Shown here in pieces: positions 22,586 to 33,969 of a DNA stretch of 64,000 bases. Origin of the DNA: Xanthostigma xanthostigma (lineage: Eukaryota; Arthropoda; Insecta; Raphidioptera; Raphidiidae); contig OY754473.1 in NCBI GenBank assembly GCA_963575645.1, forward strand, positions 6,324,001-6,388,000, written 5' to 3'. The notes beneath the pieces were generated by a model, which was not told the DNA's origin, did no database searches, and was given only the letters and a program-made list of their open reading frames with translations. The position numbers and the translations under genes were made by a program. Position 1 is the stretch's first letter. Every line of letters starts with the position of its first letter.

Positions 22586-23411
22586 TTAATGTTTTCGATT
22601 TGTCTCGATATGAAATGGCCGTTTGAGATTTCTCAAGAAATGATCTTTTTTGATTTTGTCTCGAAAAATTATTTTTTTCGATCTTGTCTTGGGAAATGGT
22701 TAGTTTCGATTTGTCTCGATATGAAATAGGCGTTCGAGATTTATAGAGAATTGATCTTTTTTGATTTTGTCGCGAAAAATTATTTTTTTCGATCTTGTTT
22801 TGAGAAATAGTTAGTTTCGATTTTGTCTCGAGACATGATCTTTTTCGATCTAGTTAAAGATATAACCTTTTTCGACATTTTCTCGGGAAATGGCCTTTTT
22901 CAATCTGGTCTCGAAAAATTATCTTTTTTGATTGTGTCTCGAGAAATGGCCTTTTTTAATCCGGTCTCGAGAAATGACCTTTTTCAATCTGGTCTCGAGA
23001 AATTATCTTTTTCGATTGTGTCTCGAGAAATGGCCTTTTTTAATTTGATCTCAAAAAATGGTCTTTCTCAATCTGATCTCGAGAAATGGTCTTTTTCGAT
23101 TGTCTTGTTAAACGTCCTTCTAGTCTTGGAAAAGATCTTTTTCGATATTGTCTCGAGAAATGGCCTTTTTCAATCTGGTCTCGAGAAATGGTCTTTTTCG
23201 ATGGTGTCTCGAGAAATGGCCTTTTTCAATCTGGTCTCGAGAAATGGTCTTTTTCAATCTGGTCTCGAGCAATGATCTTTTTACATTTTGTCTTGAAAAA
23301 TAGCCTTCTGGTCTTGAGAAAATATCTTTTTCGATATTGTCTCCAGAAACGGCCCTTTTCAATCTGGTCTCGAGAAATGTTCTTTTTCGATTTTGTCTCG
23401 AGAAACGACCA
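22586..23411. repeat. 28 bp satellite array
   Basis: Roughly thirty imperfect copies of a 28 bp unit with core tctcgagaaatggtcttttt. Because 28 is not a multiple of three, three frames rotate through the array and stay open by chance, giving 70-170 codon frames on both strands with repeated phrases such as SREMAFFNLVSRNG. These look like products of the repeat, not genes. Many units contain CTCGAG. Confidence 0.88.
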
Positions 23412-23525
23412 CTGTATCATTTGTATGAGCAACAAGGTGAACCGACTAGAATTAAATAATTTCGACGTTTTAAGGAGTTTGTCGTTATATCGAGTGACGT
23501 TAAATGGAGTTTACAAAGTATCCTC
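23412..23525 (+). repeat. Repeat S, copy 1
   Basis: About 110 bp (atttcgacgttttaaggagt, cgttatatcgagtgacgtta) shared with 55490-55600. It abuts the satellite here but not there, so it is an independent repeat or the edge of an unrecognised element. Confidence 0.65.
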
Positions 23526-23984
23526 ATATCGAATTACGAAATATAGTTCGAGAGCGGATCGGAACGATAATAATTCAGTGAAGTAAACTGCGCGGCCACC
23601 CCGGGGTTCGTTTAGCAAGAAAAAAAACACGACGGTGGTCGCTTTAAGCAATATTCTCACGCTTTTCAAGATCCTCCTCGTAAATTAAGATGTATAACCG
23701 ACAATAAATGCGTTCTCTCCTCCTTGACAATGTGTGGTATTTTTATAGATCGATAATTTCGACCTACGTAATACAAAAAACACCTGTTATACCGTGACGA
23801 TATGAAATGCTTATAACTTATAGGCATCATAAAAATATTGAGAAATTTTTAGACGACTGAATTTTAACATCGATAAAAGTTACTCTTACATTTTTTTTTA
23901 GGACTGAACTCGAAGGATTTCAGTCCACAGACTCCCTGAAAAATAAACTAAAAAAATATTGAAGTGAAATTTATTTAAGAATAA
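23526..23984. other. Unassigned DNA
   Basis: Nothing recognised. Confidence 0.35.
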
Positions 23985-24160
23985 TAATAATAATAATTTT
24001 TATTGCTCCAAAAAACAAAAAGATTTGTACAGGAGAAGTCGTATAAACATTTACACAATATATAAACAACAATTTACACGTTAAAAAAATCCTCTAAAGA
24101 ATAAAAACATTTGCAAACAAGGAAAGCCTTAAGGTTTTTCCTAAACTGCTGACAGTTTGT
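23985..24160 (-). repeat. Possible LINE 3' end
   Basis: An (AAT)n run followed by tttttattgctcca and downstream sequence resembles, on the minus strand, the 3' untranslated end of a CR1/jockey-type LINE with a trinucleotide tail. No reverse transcriptase sequence remains. Confidence 0.4.
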
Positions 24161-24446
24161 TTAAAATAATAAATAAATTAATAAAACCGTTTAACTTTTA
24201 AACCTTAAAAGTTTTTTACCTATTTTTATTTTTAAGTTTTTAGTGTCCTTTATTAAAAGTGAGATTTGCAACCAGACGAAAGCCGGAACGGTTAATTAGT
24301 TATTATAATATTGTATTGTCACCGGAACTACATACCTATGCAAAATTTCAACTCGATCGGATAATGGTAAGTTGTTGAAAAAACTGTCCCAAAATTTGAA
24401 ATAAGATTTAAAGAAATAGGTATACGGATTCAAGCTAATAGAGTAA
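24161..24446. other. Unassigned AT-rich DNA
   Basis: Nothing recognised. Confidence 0.35.
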
Positions 24447-25030
24447 GATCCCAGAGCCGCCAGACACAACCTATTTTTAAATAAATGAAACCTTACGTTT
24501 TGAGTAGTGTTTTATGTACTTAGAACGCTTGGCGTACCTCCATCATTGAGTCTGTGACAAATGTGACGCTTTAAAGCTCAGAGAAAAATTAATGAACTTC
24601 ACTTATTTTTAAATGCTTGATTTTCATATATGTTATTCAGACAACTATTACAAAATTATATTTCAACAGCCAGACAAATTGTAATGACCAAACATCCCCC
24701 CAGACGTAAAAAATAGTCATAAAGCTGAAGTTCATTAATTTTTCTCTGAGCTTTAAAGCGTCTGTCACAAGTTGTGGTCAGCGGAAAGTGACTGGCGATA
24801 CTGGATAATAATTTATAGTGATATTTTTCAAAACATATATAAATATCAGCCATTTAAATTTAAATTAAGTGACTCTTATTTTTACTCACCCTTCTCACCT
24901 GCTGGTACCTGTACATTTGTCACAGACTCAATGATGGAGGTACGTCAAGCGTTCTAAGTGCATAAAACACTACTCAAAACGTAAGGTTTCATTTATTTAA
25001 AAATAGGTTGTGTCTGGCGGCTCTGGGATC
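24447..25030. mobile_element. Foldback MITE FB2
   Basis: Inverted arms of ~113 bp (24447-24559 and 24914-25030) start gatcccagagccgccagac. A second inner inverted pair (about 24566-24603 and 24727-24768, gctttaaagctcagag) sits inside. About 585 bp, non-coding; flanking duplication not resolved. Confidence 0.8.
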
Positions 25031-26049
25031 TTGGATTATAAACAAAAGCTTTTAAAAACACAACAATCTTTACTATCTACATAAAGAGTTGATTCAATTT
25101 TCTAAAAACAACGGTTTCAATATTTATCTCATTTATAACAAAACAAAAATTTCCAGTTTCGAATAGTAATGATTAATTGGTTCAACAATGACAAGCAATG
25201 ACCACAATCCATTACTTCGATTGTCGATAAATCAGATTGTGTATATACCGACCAGTTCTTTGTGGTGTTTTATAATGATTGTGGTGCGTATATACGTTTT
25301 ATCAGCGGAATTTAATTGATATTAGTAAAGTATAACATTATATTCAATTAGCTAATGTATTTCTGATATCAACATTTCCAGATAACTTTATACTTTATTG
25401 GCTGAGACTTCGGAAATCTATTAATTTAAAAACTAAAATACAGATTAAAACCCAGAAACGATTAACGTACCATTTATTTATCTATTAAGAACACCGTCTT
25501 AGATATTTTCTAATGCAATAAATTTCATTTCGGAATTTTTAAGGTGCTGTTTGATGATTAGGGGCTATCTTTTTAATGAATATTGCTTAATTACTTTTAG
25601 TGTTTGCGATATTGATTCGATTTTTTTTACCCTGCAACAGACGCGTGAACCGCGACGAAAAAGAACATTTTTGTATATATAAAAAATTTAAACTGCTTCA
25701 CAAAAAAACTAAATCGAAAAAAAATTATTAAACTTAAGTCACTCAATTCAAATAATTTTTTTGTACATTTTACTGGCTTTGAAACACGTAGCTTGCTCAC
25801 GTGATTTCGTTCTTAATGTTTGATTACTAAACTAGAAAGAAACTACTGACCCAATTTGTTAAAAAATTATATGAAACCATTCCTCAACAAAACGGAGTCG
25901 AAATTATATAAGTTAGTGTGAGCAAACATTAAAAAAAAGTAATAAATAAATGTTTAGAATTCATAACCTCCTTTTTTAATTTATCAATAAATTAACTGAG
26001 ACAGACAGATTTTTACGTGAAAAATATTCCACTTTTTTTTCTTTAGAGT
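25031..26049. other. Unassigned AT-rich DNA
   Basis: Nothing recognised in this kilobase. Confidence 0.4.
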
Positions 26050-26298
26050 AATTATTATCTAATATTATAAAGAGGTAAAGTTTACAAGTTTAAATATAGG
26101 AGGTAATCTCCGAAACTACTCATTCGATTTCAAAAATTTTTTTCACCAATATTTTGAAGACCTTTGGAATGGACATAGGCCAAATATTATCGCGTTAAAA
26201 TAAAAGCGCTTTTCGTTGAGATCAATTTCGCAATGTAGGTCGACAAAAAAAAAACTGTGGTAATCCACAAAATTAGGGAGCCGGCCCGGCCCCGCTAT
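26050..26298 (-). repeat. RTE-like CTAG repeat R1, copy 6
   Basis: Full unit inverted, from aatattataaagaggtaaag to the cggccccgcta end. Confidence 0.75.
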
Positions 26299-27026
26299 AG
26301 TTATTAATAAATAGAAAAAAATGAGAAGAGACAATTCCTGTCGTCACATCTAAGGGTTAATAATTATTTTTTTTAGATAAAAAACGTAATTTTCAGAGTC
26401 GATAGGCCCCAATGAACACAACATTGCGATTCTTTTTTCGAATTTATAGTCCGTAGAAATTATTGTAATAAATTGCATGAAAAGATTATTTTTTCTGTAT
26501 CGTTAAAAAAGTTACTCTAATATATTTTATTTGGTCAGACTACACATTACTGAATACGGTAATGACCTCGCTTGTCGATCGTCTATAATCTACAATCTGA
26601 ATACGTTAGAAATTAAATTAATTAAATAATTGATAAACTAATGTAAGATAAAATTATCTACGTTGCCTTCGATTTTCGTCTAAGTAACTCTGTTATTTAT
26701 TATATTATTATCTGGTTGGTACTACTTAAAAATGCAGACGAATAATCAGTTTTGAATTTATGGCTCTACAAGGCAATCATTTTTAGTTCCACACTTTCAA
26801 GATAATAATTTTTTTTATCAAAATTCGAACATTATTAGTCACTTTTAAAACTTTTTCAAATGCAAAAACACGGTTTTATTTGCTTTCTTAACCTCACTTA
26901 GTGTAGTAAGGTAATTATGTTTCGTCATAAAATTATGTTTCAGAAGCCTGCAATAGCCAAACTAGTTGAGACTCGAATTCACCTTGCATTTTTACTTAAT
27001 TATTACACTGAATATCCCACCATTAT
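26299..27026. other. Unassigned AT-rich DNA with a TAGACGCT motif
   Basis: Positions about 26560-26600 carry a diverged copy of the ~40 bp motif (aatgacctcgcttgtcgatc then gtctataatctacaatct). No gene seen. Confidence 0.4.
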
Positions 27027-27106
27027 ATTAATTATAACAATAACACACAGGATCACGGGTATTTGGAATATAAATTGTTAATCAGTTTAAACTATCATTG
27101 ATTAGC

Positions 27107-27142
27107 AACGTTTCGTCTTTATTCTCAAGACTTTATCAAGCT
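27107..27142 (-). ncRNA. Hammerhead-like motif, left pseudo-LTR
   Basis: Antisense twin of the motif at 30784-30822: TTGATAA core, gtctt/aagac stem, then GAAACGTT. Confidence 0.5.
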
Positions 27143-27634
27143 CTGAAAATACAATACATTTAACATTAATATATGAGCATGATGAATAAACTCCAAAAGA
27201 AAAGATTAAAATGTTACAATAACTAACCTCAAAATCGTCTAAACGATCGTCAATATAAAAAACATACATTACTTTCCATAAACATAATTTTTTTTTTTTT
27301 TCTTTGTAGTACTATCAATTGTTGAAAAGATGACTGCAGCAAAAAATTAATTAAAAATTAAAAAAACTATAACGACAGTATTATAAATAATAGAATACGT
27401 TTCCCAAACATGTGCTCTTTACACCAGTCTAACTGTCAACTTCTAAAAATTAACAACAGTCTGGCTTTTGTAAATATACACTAGATGGCACCATAAACTA
27501 AATTTCTACATGAAATTACTTAGTTATCCTACTACAAGTTATGAACAAATTAATCATATGTTAATCAATAAATTATATCAATAAATAAACATTTAAAAAC
27601 TAATACAAACAATCCAACTCTAAAAACTCGAGAA

Positions 27635-28039
27635 TCACTTTGTGCCCAGGATTTCATTGTATACCAAGCTCAAGTTATGCGTGTCCGATCTTAAGTTCAC
27701 TGTTTTATTCAATTTGATGAAACACATTTCACTAAGTGAACGCTTGAAGTAATTGGATTCTTTGTCAAGGATTGAAACCTCATCAAACATAAAATTGTGC
27801 TCAGTATCAAAGTGATGACTGGCTAACGCTGTTTTATTTTCTTTAAGGATGTTAGTGTTCCTACAGTCATACTGATGTTGTTTGACTCTATCCCTCAACT
27901 TCTGCTTCGTCTGTCCAATATAAGACTCCCCACAGGTGCAAGGTATTTTATAGATCACATTAGACCTGTCCAACACTGGAACCCTATCCTTCAGCCTTGT
28001 ATAAACTGATTTAACAGTTTTTAAGTTATAAAAGGCCAA
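27635..28039 (-). pseudogene. Duplicated GIY-YIG C-terminus in the left pseudo-LTR
   Basis: A 134-codon open frame with the same residues as the C-terminal end of the Penelope protein, including IYKIPCTCGESYIGQ. It exists because the left arm is an inverted copy of the 3' end; it lacks the reverse transcriptase and any promoter I can identify. It is probably not a gene in itself. Confidence 0.85.
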
Positions 28040-28114
28040 TTTGCCATATCGTTCCTTTGCAGTTTAACAGTTAAACTAAAGAATTCAATTTTAAAACTTG
28101 AGATTAAAGTCACT

Positions 28115-30292
28115 GTGTGGAAAGTTCAAAGAATGCTGGAGGAGTGCAAGAGGTTAGAGACTGATTTGAAGAGAAACTTAGATGGAATAGTTTTTGCCAG
28201 GTGGGAACTCACAGCGAAGAAGTTGTATGAAAAGCAATTTAAACAGGTAAAAACCACAAATATCAAGAAGTTGAATGCTTTAATATCTGGTGGGTCAACC
28301 ATCGAAGCTACAGCAAGAGACCAGGATTACATCTTCAATTACACAGATGTAGTCCTACCAGAATACGTGAAAAGAGTTTTATGTGTAGACCAGAAGTTTG
28401 GTTTACCAGTTAAAAAGAAGGATGTACATCCGGTAGTGCTGATTAAAGATGCAGAGTTCCTAGTTAATAGTCTTCCAACAATGGTGGATGAGGAACTAGT
28501 TGAGCAAGATAAAAATGCTTTTCGATCACGGATTGTGAATGTGATCAGCAATTATTATAAAAAACACGAAACCAAGAAGTTAGATCAGTTCAGCAGAGAT
28601 GTTTTGGCAACGTCCAGATTTTTCAAAGAACACAGAGACATTATAGTCTCAAAGTCTGATAAAGGAAATTCCACAGTGGTTATGGATAGAAGAGAATACA
28701 TGGAAACAATGCATAATATGTTACATGATGTAATGACGTATAGGCCGTTGATCAAGGATCCAACTGTTAAATTTCAACGGATGGCCAATGAGTTAGCTAC
28801 TTCGCTGAAAGTTAATGGTGTGATTGATGAGGTTGAGTTGAAGAAGGTTAAGATCCGGAATTCGATAGCACCGAGGTTGTATGGTTTGAGAAAAACACAT
28901 AAAGTTGGCTGTAATCTTCGTCCTGTGGTGAGTTGCATTGGTTCACCATGTTATAATTTAGCTAAGATGCTTCATAATATTTTGTCACCGATCACTAAGA
29001 GTTTCAAATTTAGCGTCAAGAATTCTTTTGAACTGGTTCAGCATACTAAGACTGTGTTTTTACCACCTGATTATGTTTTAGTTTCCTTGGATGTAGTGTC
29101 TCTCTTCACAAATATTCCAAAACTATTAGTATTACAGGTTATAACTGAGGAATGGGAGAGTTGGTCAAGACTGATTGGTTTGAAAGACAAAGATTTAGTA
29201 TTGAAACTGATTGAGTTTTGTTTTGACTCGAGTTTCTTTTTATTTGATGATAAGCTATACCAGCAGTGTGATGGCACAAGCATGGGGAACCCAGCAAGTC
29301 CTGTCCTCGCTGATATCATCATGGATTACGTGTTTAGAAATGTTTTACAACGTTTGAGATATCCAGTTCCCCTGATCAAGTTGTACGTAGATGATAGTAT
29401 ACTAAGTGTCCCAAGAAGTGAAACATCGAATCTTTTAACGGTCTTTAATAGTTTCAATTCCAAGTTGAAATTCACAATGGAGTTAGAAGAACAGGATGCT
29501 ATTAATTTTTTAGATCTGACTGTTTTTAGACTACAAGATGGGAGTTTGAAGACTGATTGGTATCGGAAACCGATCCATTCGGGCAGATTATTAAATTATG
29601 CATCCAATCACCCAATGAGTCAGAAAGTTGGGATGATTAAAGGTTTAATAAAAAGAGCATTCAGCTTAAGTCATCAAGAGTTCCATGATAAGAATAAGAA
29701 CATCATTATTGACCTTTTGGTTGATAATAATTATCCGAGGAAACTGATAGACAGAGTGCTTAATAATTACTGTCCGATGAGTGTAAACAGAAGAGATCGT
29801 AATCCGTGTGTCAAGTATTGCAGGTTTCCTTTTATTAAGGAGATTTCTCATAAAATTGATGCCCTCGCAAAGGAACGATATGGCAAATTGGCCTTTTATA
29901 ACTTAAAAACTGTTAAATCAGTTTATACAAGGCTGAAGGATAGGGTTCCAGTGTTGGACAGGTCTAATGTGATCTATAAAATACCTTGCACCTGTGGGGA
30001 GTCTTATATTGGACAGACGAAGCAGAAGTTGAGGGATAGAGTCAAACAACATCAGTATGACTGTAGGAACACTAACATCCTTAAAGAAAATAAAACAGCG
30101 TTAGCCAGTCATCACTTTGATACTGAGCACAATTTTATGTTTGATGAGGTTTCAATCCTTGACAAAGAATCCAATTACTTCAAGCGTTCACTTAGTGAAA
30201 TGTGTTTCATCAAATTGAATAAAACAGTGAACTTAAGATCGGACACGCATAACTTGAGCTTGGTATACAATGAAATCCTGGGCACAAAGTGA
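28115..30292 (+). CDS. Penelope-like reverse transcriptase with GIY-YIG endonuclease
   Basis: The open frame gives up to 725 residues. It opens at a GTG; the first ATG, a likelier eukaryotic start, is at 28133. Known blocks follow in order: DKGNSTVVMD (about 182-191), YGLRKTHK and LRPVVS (about 252-270), LVSLDVVSLFTNIP (about 322-335, first catalytic Asp), GTSMGNPASPV (about 387-397), LYVDDS (about 422-427, catalytic pair), then the GIY-YIG nuclease at about 618-650 (IYKIPC, ESYIGQ, KLRDRVKQH). Penelope proteins nick target DNA and reverse transcribe their own RNA there. No stops or frameshifts are seen. Other Penelope proteins I know of are often somewhat longer, so some N-terminus may be lost at the 28060 arm junction. 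The last ~140 codons are inside the right pseudo-LTR. Confidence 0.94.
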   Translation: MWKVQRMLEECKRLETDLKRNLDGIVFARWELTAKKLYEKQFKQVKTTNIKKLNALISGGSTIEATARDQDYIFNYTDVVLPEYVKRVLCVDQKFGLPVKKKDVHPVVLIKDAEFLVNSLPTMVDEELVEQDKNAFRSRIVNVISNYYKKHETKKLDQFSRDVLATSRFFKEHRDIIVSKSDKGNSTVVMDRREYMETMHNMLHDVMTYRPLIKDPTVKFQRMANELATSLKVNGVIDEVELKKVKIRNSIAPRLYGLRKTHKVGCNLRPVVSCIGSPCYNLAKMLHNILSPITKSFKFSVKNSFELVQHTKTVFLPPDYVLVSLDVVSLFTNIPKLLVLQVITEEWESWSRLIGLKDKDLVLKLIEFCFDSSFFLFDDKLYQQCDGTSMGNPASPVLADIIMDYVFRNVLQRLRYPVPLIKLYVDDSILSVPRSETSNLLTVFNSFNSKLKFTMELEEQDAINFLDLTVFRLQDGSLKTDWYRKPIHSGRLLNYASNHPMSQKVGMIKGLIKRAFSLSHQEFHDKNKNIIIDLLVDNNYPRKLIDRVLNNYCPMSVNRRDRNPCVKYCRFPFIKEISHKIDALAKERYGKLAFYNLKTVKSVYTRLKDRVPVLDRSNVIYKIPCTCGESYIGQTKQKLRDRVKQHQYDCRNTNILKENKTALASHHFDTEHNFMFDEVSILDKESNYFKRSLSEMCFIKLNKTVNLRSDTHNLSLVYNEILGTK

Positions 30293-30783
30293 TTCTCGAG
30301 TTTTTAGAGTTGGATTGTTTGTATTAGTTTTTAAATGTTTATTTATTGATATAATTTATTGATTAACATATGATTAATTTGTTCATAACTTGTAGTAGGA
30401 TAACTAAGTAATTTCATGTAGAAATTTAGTTTATGGTGCCATCTAGTGTATATTTACAAAAGCCAGACTGTTGTTAATTTTTAGAAGTTGACAGTTAGAC
30501 TGGTGTAAAGAGCACATGTTTGGGAAACGTATTCTATTATTTATAATACTGTCGTTATAGTTTTTTTAATTTTTAATTAATTTTTTGCTGCAGTCATCTT
30601 TTCAACAATTGATAGTACTACAAAGAAAAAAAAAAAAATTATGTTTATGGAAAGTAATGTATGTTTTTTATATTGACGATCGTTTAGACGATTTTGAGGT
30701 TAGTTATTGTAACATTTTAATCTTTTCTTTTGGAGTTTATTCATCATGCTCATATATTAATGTTAAATGTATTGTATTTTCAG

Positions 30784-30822
30784 AGCTTGATAAAGTCTTG
30801 AGAATAAAGACGAAACGTTGCT
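30784..30822 (+). ncRNA. Hammerhead-like motif, right pseudo-LTR
   Basis: Sense-strand cttgataaagtc, loop, aaagacgaaacgtt: TTGATAA where CUGANGA is expected, a five-pair stem, then GAAAC. Penelope-like elements are known to carry minimal hammerhead ribozymes in their terminal repeats. Both C3 and G8 are changed here, to U and A, keeping them able to pair. One extra base sits between the core and stem II, as in the other loci of this window. Cleavage activity is not shown. Confidence 0.55.
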
Positions 30823-30934
30823 AATCAATGATAGTTTAAACTGATTAACAATTTATATTCCAAATACCCGTGATCCTGTGTGTTATTGTTATTTACGTCT
30901 GGAATTGAATTTAAAAAATGGATTAATTATAACA

Positions 30935-32256
30935 TTCAGGAGACCAATTCAATATGTAAACAAGAACATAACCCTACTTTTATTCGGGTTCAGACGTTAA
31001 TTGAATGAAACAAGCAGAACTAGTTTTGTCCAATTGAAAATGCGCAAAACTAGTTTTGCTCATTTTATAACACTCAATACCCGTTTAAATGTAAGATTTC
31101 GGGTTTGGGCAATATTCGTTGGTCAAAACTAGTTTTGTGTATTTAATTCGGTCATTGATCGAATTCGGGTGTAGACCGTAACATATATAGTACGACTCTT
31201 ATAACATAATAACCCGAGAGCTAGTGACGGATGGTATGGTATGGTCTGTTGTCAATTTTTCTTTCAAGTTTTGTAAGGAAATTAAAGTATGGTGTTTGGA
31301 CGTAAACTGCTGTAGAATTAAAAATATTAAACTTAGAAGGCTGAAAATTTCAGTGTCCTTCGGTCAACACGTCTCGAATAAGCATCCCAAATTTAGTCAA
31401 GATTGAACAACTACTTGCAAGACTAAACTATTTATAAAAAAAATCTGAAAAATTCGGAGAAAATTTTGAACTCGCTGGTTGGGATGTTTCTGATTTCAAA
31501 TAATGTATTAATGTATTAATAGTATAAGAAACGTTTTTAAAAAATAGACGCTGATGAACTTAACTGCTTAGCGTCTATAATCTACAATCTCTGTCTCATA
31601 AAAAAATTGATCAAAATCTGAACTGTTTTTTAAGATGACGTTTTAACGATTTTTCAACTTGGAAAATATTCTTAATGAAATTTTAGCCGAGAGCCATCAA
31701 TTTTTTTTATTATTGAAAGTAATCGCGACATTAGTAAAATACAGTTTTCAAAAACAAAATTATTATTATTGACGCGTCGTTTTCATAAAAACGGACGCCT
31801 TAAACACGATAATGACAAAAAGCTTTTAGTATTGCAATGAATCTCATGATAAGTTGGTGATATGGTTTTAAATTTCATAAAGTTACAAAACTGGTTTTTA
31901 ATATGCGCCAGTAAAACCCATACGGTTCATTAATTATATTCGAGATTCATTATTTATTTATGGTCGAAGCTGTCAGTTTACACATAGGCGTGTATTCTCT
32001 CGCGGAAACCAACACACAAATCGTAGGTTCGTTGCTTCATCGAGCATTGAAGTTTAATTTTTAAAATGTATGTCGACGCACGCTCTTCACGTTAACCCGG
32101 AACAAACTGACAAAATGACAGCCAGACAAAAATTTTGTTGTACATACTGCGGATTTTTAAGATTCTCTGCTAAAATGGTATAATAAAACGAAATATGGTC
32201 AGAGTTCATTGTCTGTCTGTCCGCCCATATTAGTAAATTTATATATTAGACTAGCC
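30935..32256. other. Unassigned stretch with aaaactagttttg repeats
   Basis: No gene recognised. Between 31018 and 31140 the palindromic phrase aactagtttt occurs about four times. Positions 31544-31592 hold a copy of the TAGACGCT hairpin motif. A 60-codon frame at 31224-31406 is unrecognised. Confidence 0.45.
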
Positions 32257-32257
32257 G

Positions 32258-33285
32258 TTACCCGCGGCTTCGCACGCGATTGAGACGAAACACGGATGCA
32301 TACCCATTATTTGGCATAGTTATTCCTTTCTCGACGTAGACCCCTCTAATAAATTTCAAAATTGATGATCAACGTCCTGACAAACCTTGAAAATGACACC
32401 CATGTTGATTTTTAGACTATATTTACCTCTTTTCACCCTTTGAAGAGGCTGTTTTTGAAAAAGCATGAACCACGTGTTTATTTATTTGTTGACTGGAGTA
32501 ATCCTGCGCATTTTCGAATTGATACATCTCTATATTATGTGATTTATACATTCAAATTTTGAAACCCGTTACACCCTTTTAGGGGTTGAATTTTCAAAAA
32601 TCCATTCTTACTGGATGCCTACGTCATAATTACTATATGTGTGCCAAATTTCAGTCCAATCCGTCTAGTGCTTTGAGCTGTGCGTTGATAGTAGTGATGT
32701 GCCGGATCGTTAAAAATGTTTATCCGCGGATACGAATCTGAATACGGATATTTGGTTTCAAGATCCGCGGATACGGATATGGATCTTAACTTTCTTAGAG
32801 TACGCGGCGGTAAATATTGCACATCGACCTTTGGAAAGAGACTATCTCTTATGGGAAAAAGTTATTGACCTCTGTAAGTGTTAACTCTCATAACAGATTG
32901 TCTCTTTCCAAAGATCGATGTGAAATATCTCATTATAAAGATAGTTTTTTAGTACCTTTGAGCTATGTACTATTGGTATGGTACTCACTACGATAAATGT
33001 TTGCAATATAAAGGTGCCAAATACGATTTTAAAAAATAAAAAAATAATCTGAATGGAATTTAACAGTTTTTCATTATTACCTAATCACCTATACCTATGT
33101 ATAAAATTTCATCTATGAATTGAAAATTAATAAGGTAAAAGATCCGCCAAAAACTAACGGATACGGATACGGATCTTTCTTCTCCCTCGGATATCCGCGG
33201 ATACGGATATCCGGCACATCACTAGTTGATAGATCAGTCAGTCAGTCAGTCAGTTAAGGTTTCCTTTTATATATTTAGATTGGTA
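32258..33285 (-). repeat. RTE-like repeat C, split by a hAT-like MITE
   Basis: Begins ctagccgttacccgcggctt and ends, after the insertion, in gtcagtcagtcagtcag and ttttatatatttagatt. It is the inverted equivalent of 47742-48232. Motifs include cctgacaaaccttgaaa and gagctgtgcgttgatag. The compact tail fits RTE-class 3' ends; no protein coding remains. Confidence 0.75.
32692..33224. mobile_element. hAT-like MITE, 533 bp
   Basis: Inverted ends tagtgatgtgccggat and atccggcacatcacta with perfect 8 bp duplications gttgatag at 32684-32691 and 33225-33232, all diagnostic of hAT elements. Subterminal parts repeat ccgcggatacggatat several times, a likely transposase-binding layout. Non-coding. The same TAGTGATGTG ends recur at 60292-61118. 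Confidence 0.92.
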
Positions 33286-33739
33286 GTGCGACTCAACTAG
33301 CGCACATTATAAATGAGGTGTTCTACTATCTGGAAGTCTAGTAATTACTTCGTCAACGTTTAATTTGCAGATAGTGTTCCGTATGATAAATTGACTATGA
33401 AAATACACGTCTCAGTTATGTTTATTTGTCAGAGGATTGCGTGGGGTTTCTTGCAACTCGTTGTTGCAACCGCAACGCCTTGCGCCGCATAACTAATATA
33501 ACCAACCTGTTGATTATTAATGATGACACCTCCGTTCGGGTGTCATTTCAACACCTCAAATCACCTGTCATGTTTTGTCTCTTGGTTGTATGATTGCTTT
33601 GACATGGCGTCGTCTGCCAGTATTGCTCTATTCGCTGTGTACATGACCTTGGGCGGCTTTTGTCAGAGTATTTGCTGTGACTCAGGGCCGCAGAAGTAAT
33701 TTGAAAAAAGGGGAATTATAAAGCGGTCGAATAAAAAAA
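33286..33739. other. Unassigned DNA
   Basis: No gene recognised. A short hairpin, gacacctccgttcgggtgtc, lies near 33525-33545. Confidence 0.4.
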
Positions 33740-33855
33740 AATTGGTGACTGATGATGAGATACTGTTTTAATAACTTGAGATATTAAAATAATAGTTGCG
33801 TGACTAAATTAATAAGTGAGCGACTAAATTACTAAGTGAGCGACTAGAATGCCTT
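33740..33855. repeat. Repeat of gtgactaaattactaagtga type, left block
   Basis: The phrase taagtgagcgactaaatta occurs in tandem here and, inverted, at 35040-35180. The two blocks may be the ends of a larger element spanning 33740-35180. Confidence 0.5.
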
Positions 33856-33969
33856 CGGTAATTTTGAAACAGATATCTTATTTTGTTTTTACTTTTTGTT
33901 TTTTTTTTTCACTTTGAGACTACAACTTAAAACTCACAATTTCATGAAGATTGAAAACCACCGCTTTTT

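Larger units (their letters stand above)
27027..30934 (+). mobile_element. Penelope-like retroelement with inverted pseudo-LTRs
   Basis: The left arm (27034-28060) is a nearly exact inverted copy of the right arm (29867-30892), about 1,026 bp each, enclosing the unique part of the gene. Direct repeats attaattataaca at 27027-27039 and 30922-30934 are likely target duplications; the left one overlaps the arm by ~6 bp, and 29 unpaired bases (30893-30921) precede the right one. Inverted pseudo-LTRs are known in Penelope elements. The arms carry the 3' part of the gene, the 3' UTR and a hammerhead-like motif. Near-identical arms and an open frame indicate a young insertion. Confidence 0.93.

Noticed and set aside
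22823..23586. Overlapping 150- and 166-codon frames as genes
   Set aside because: They run through a 28 bp satellite; the period keeps frames open on both strands and the peptides only echo the repeat.
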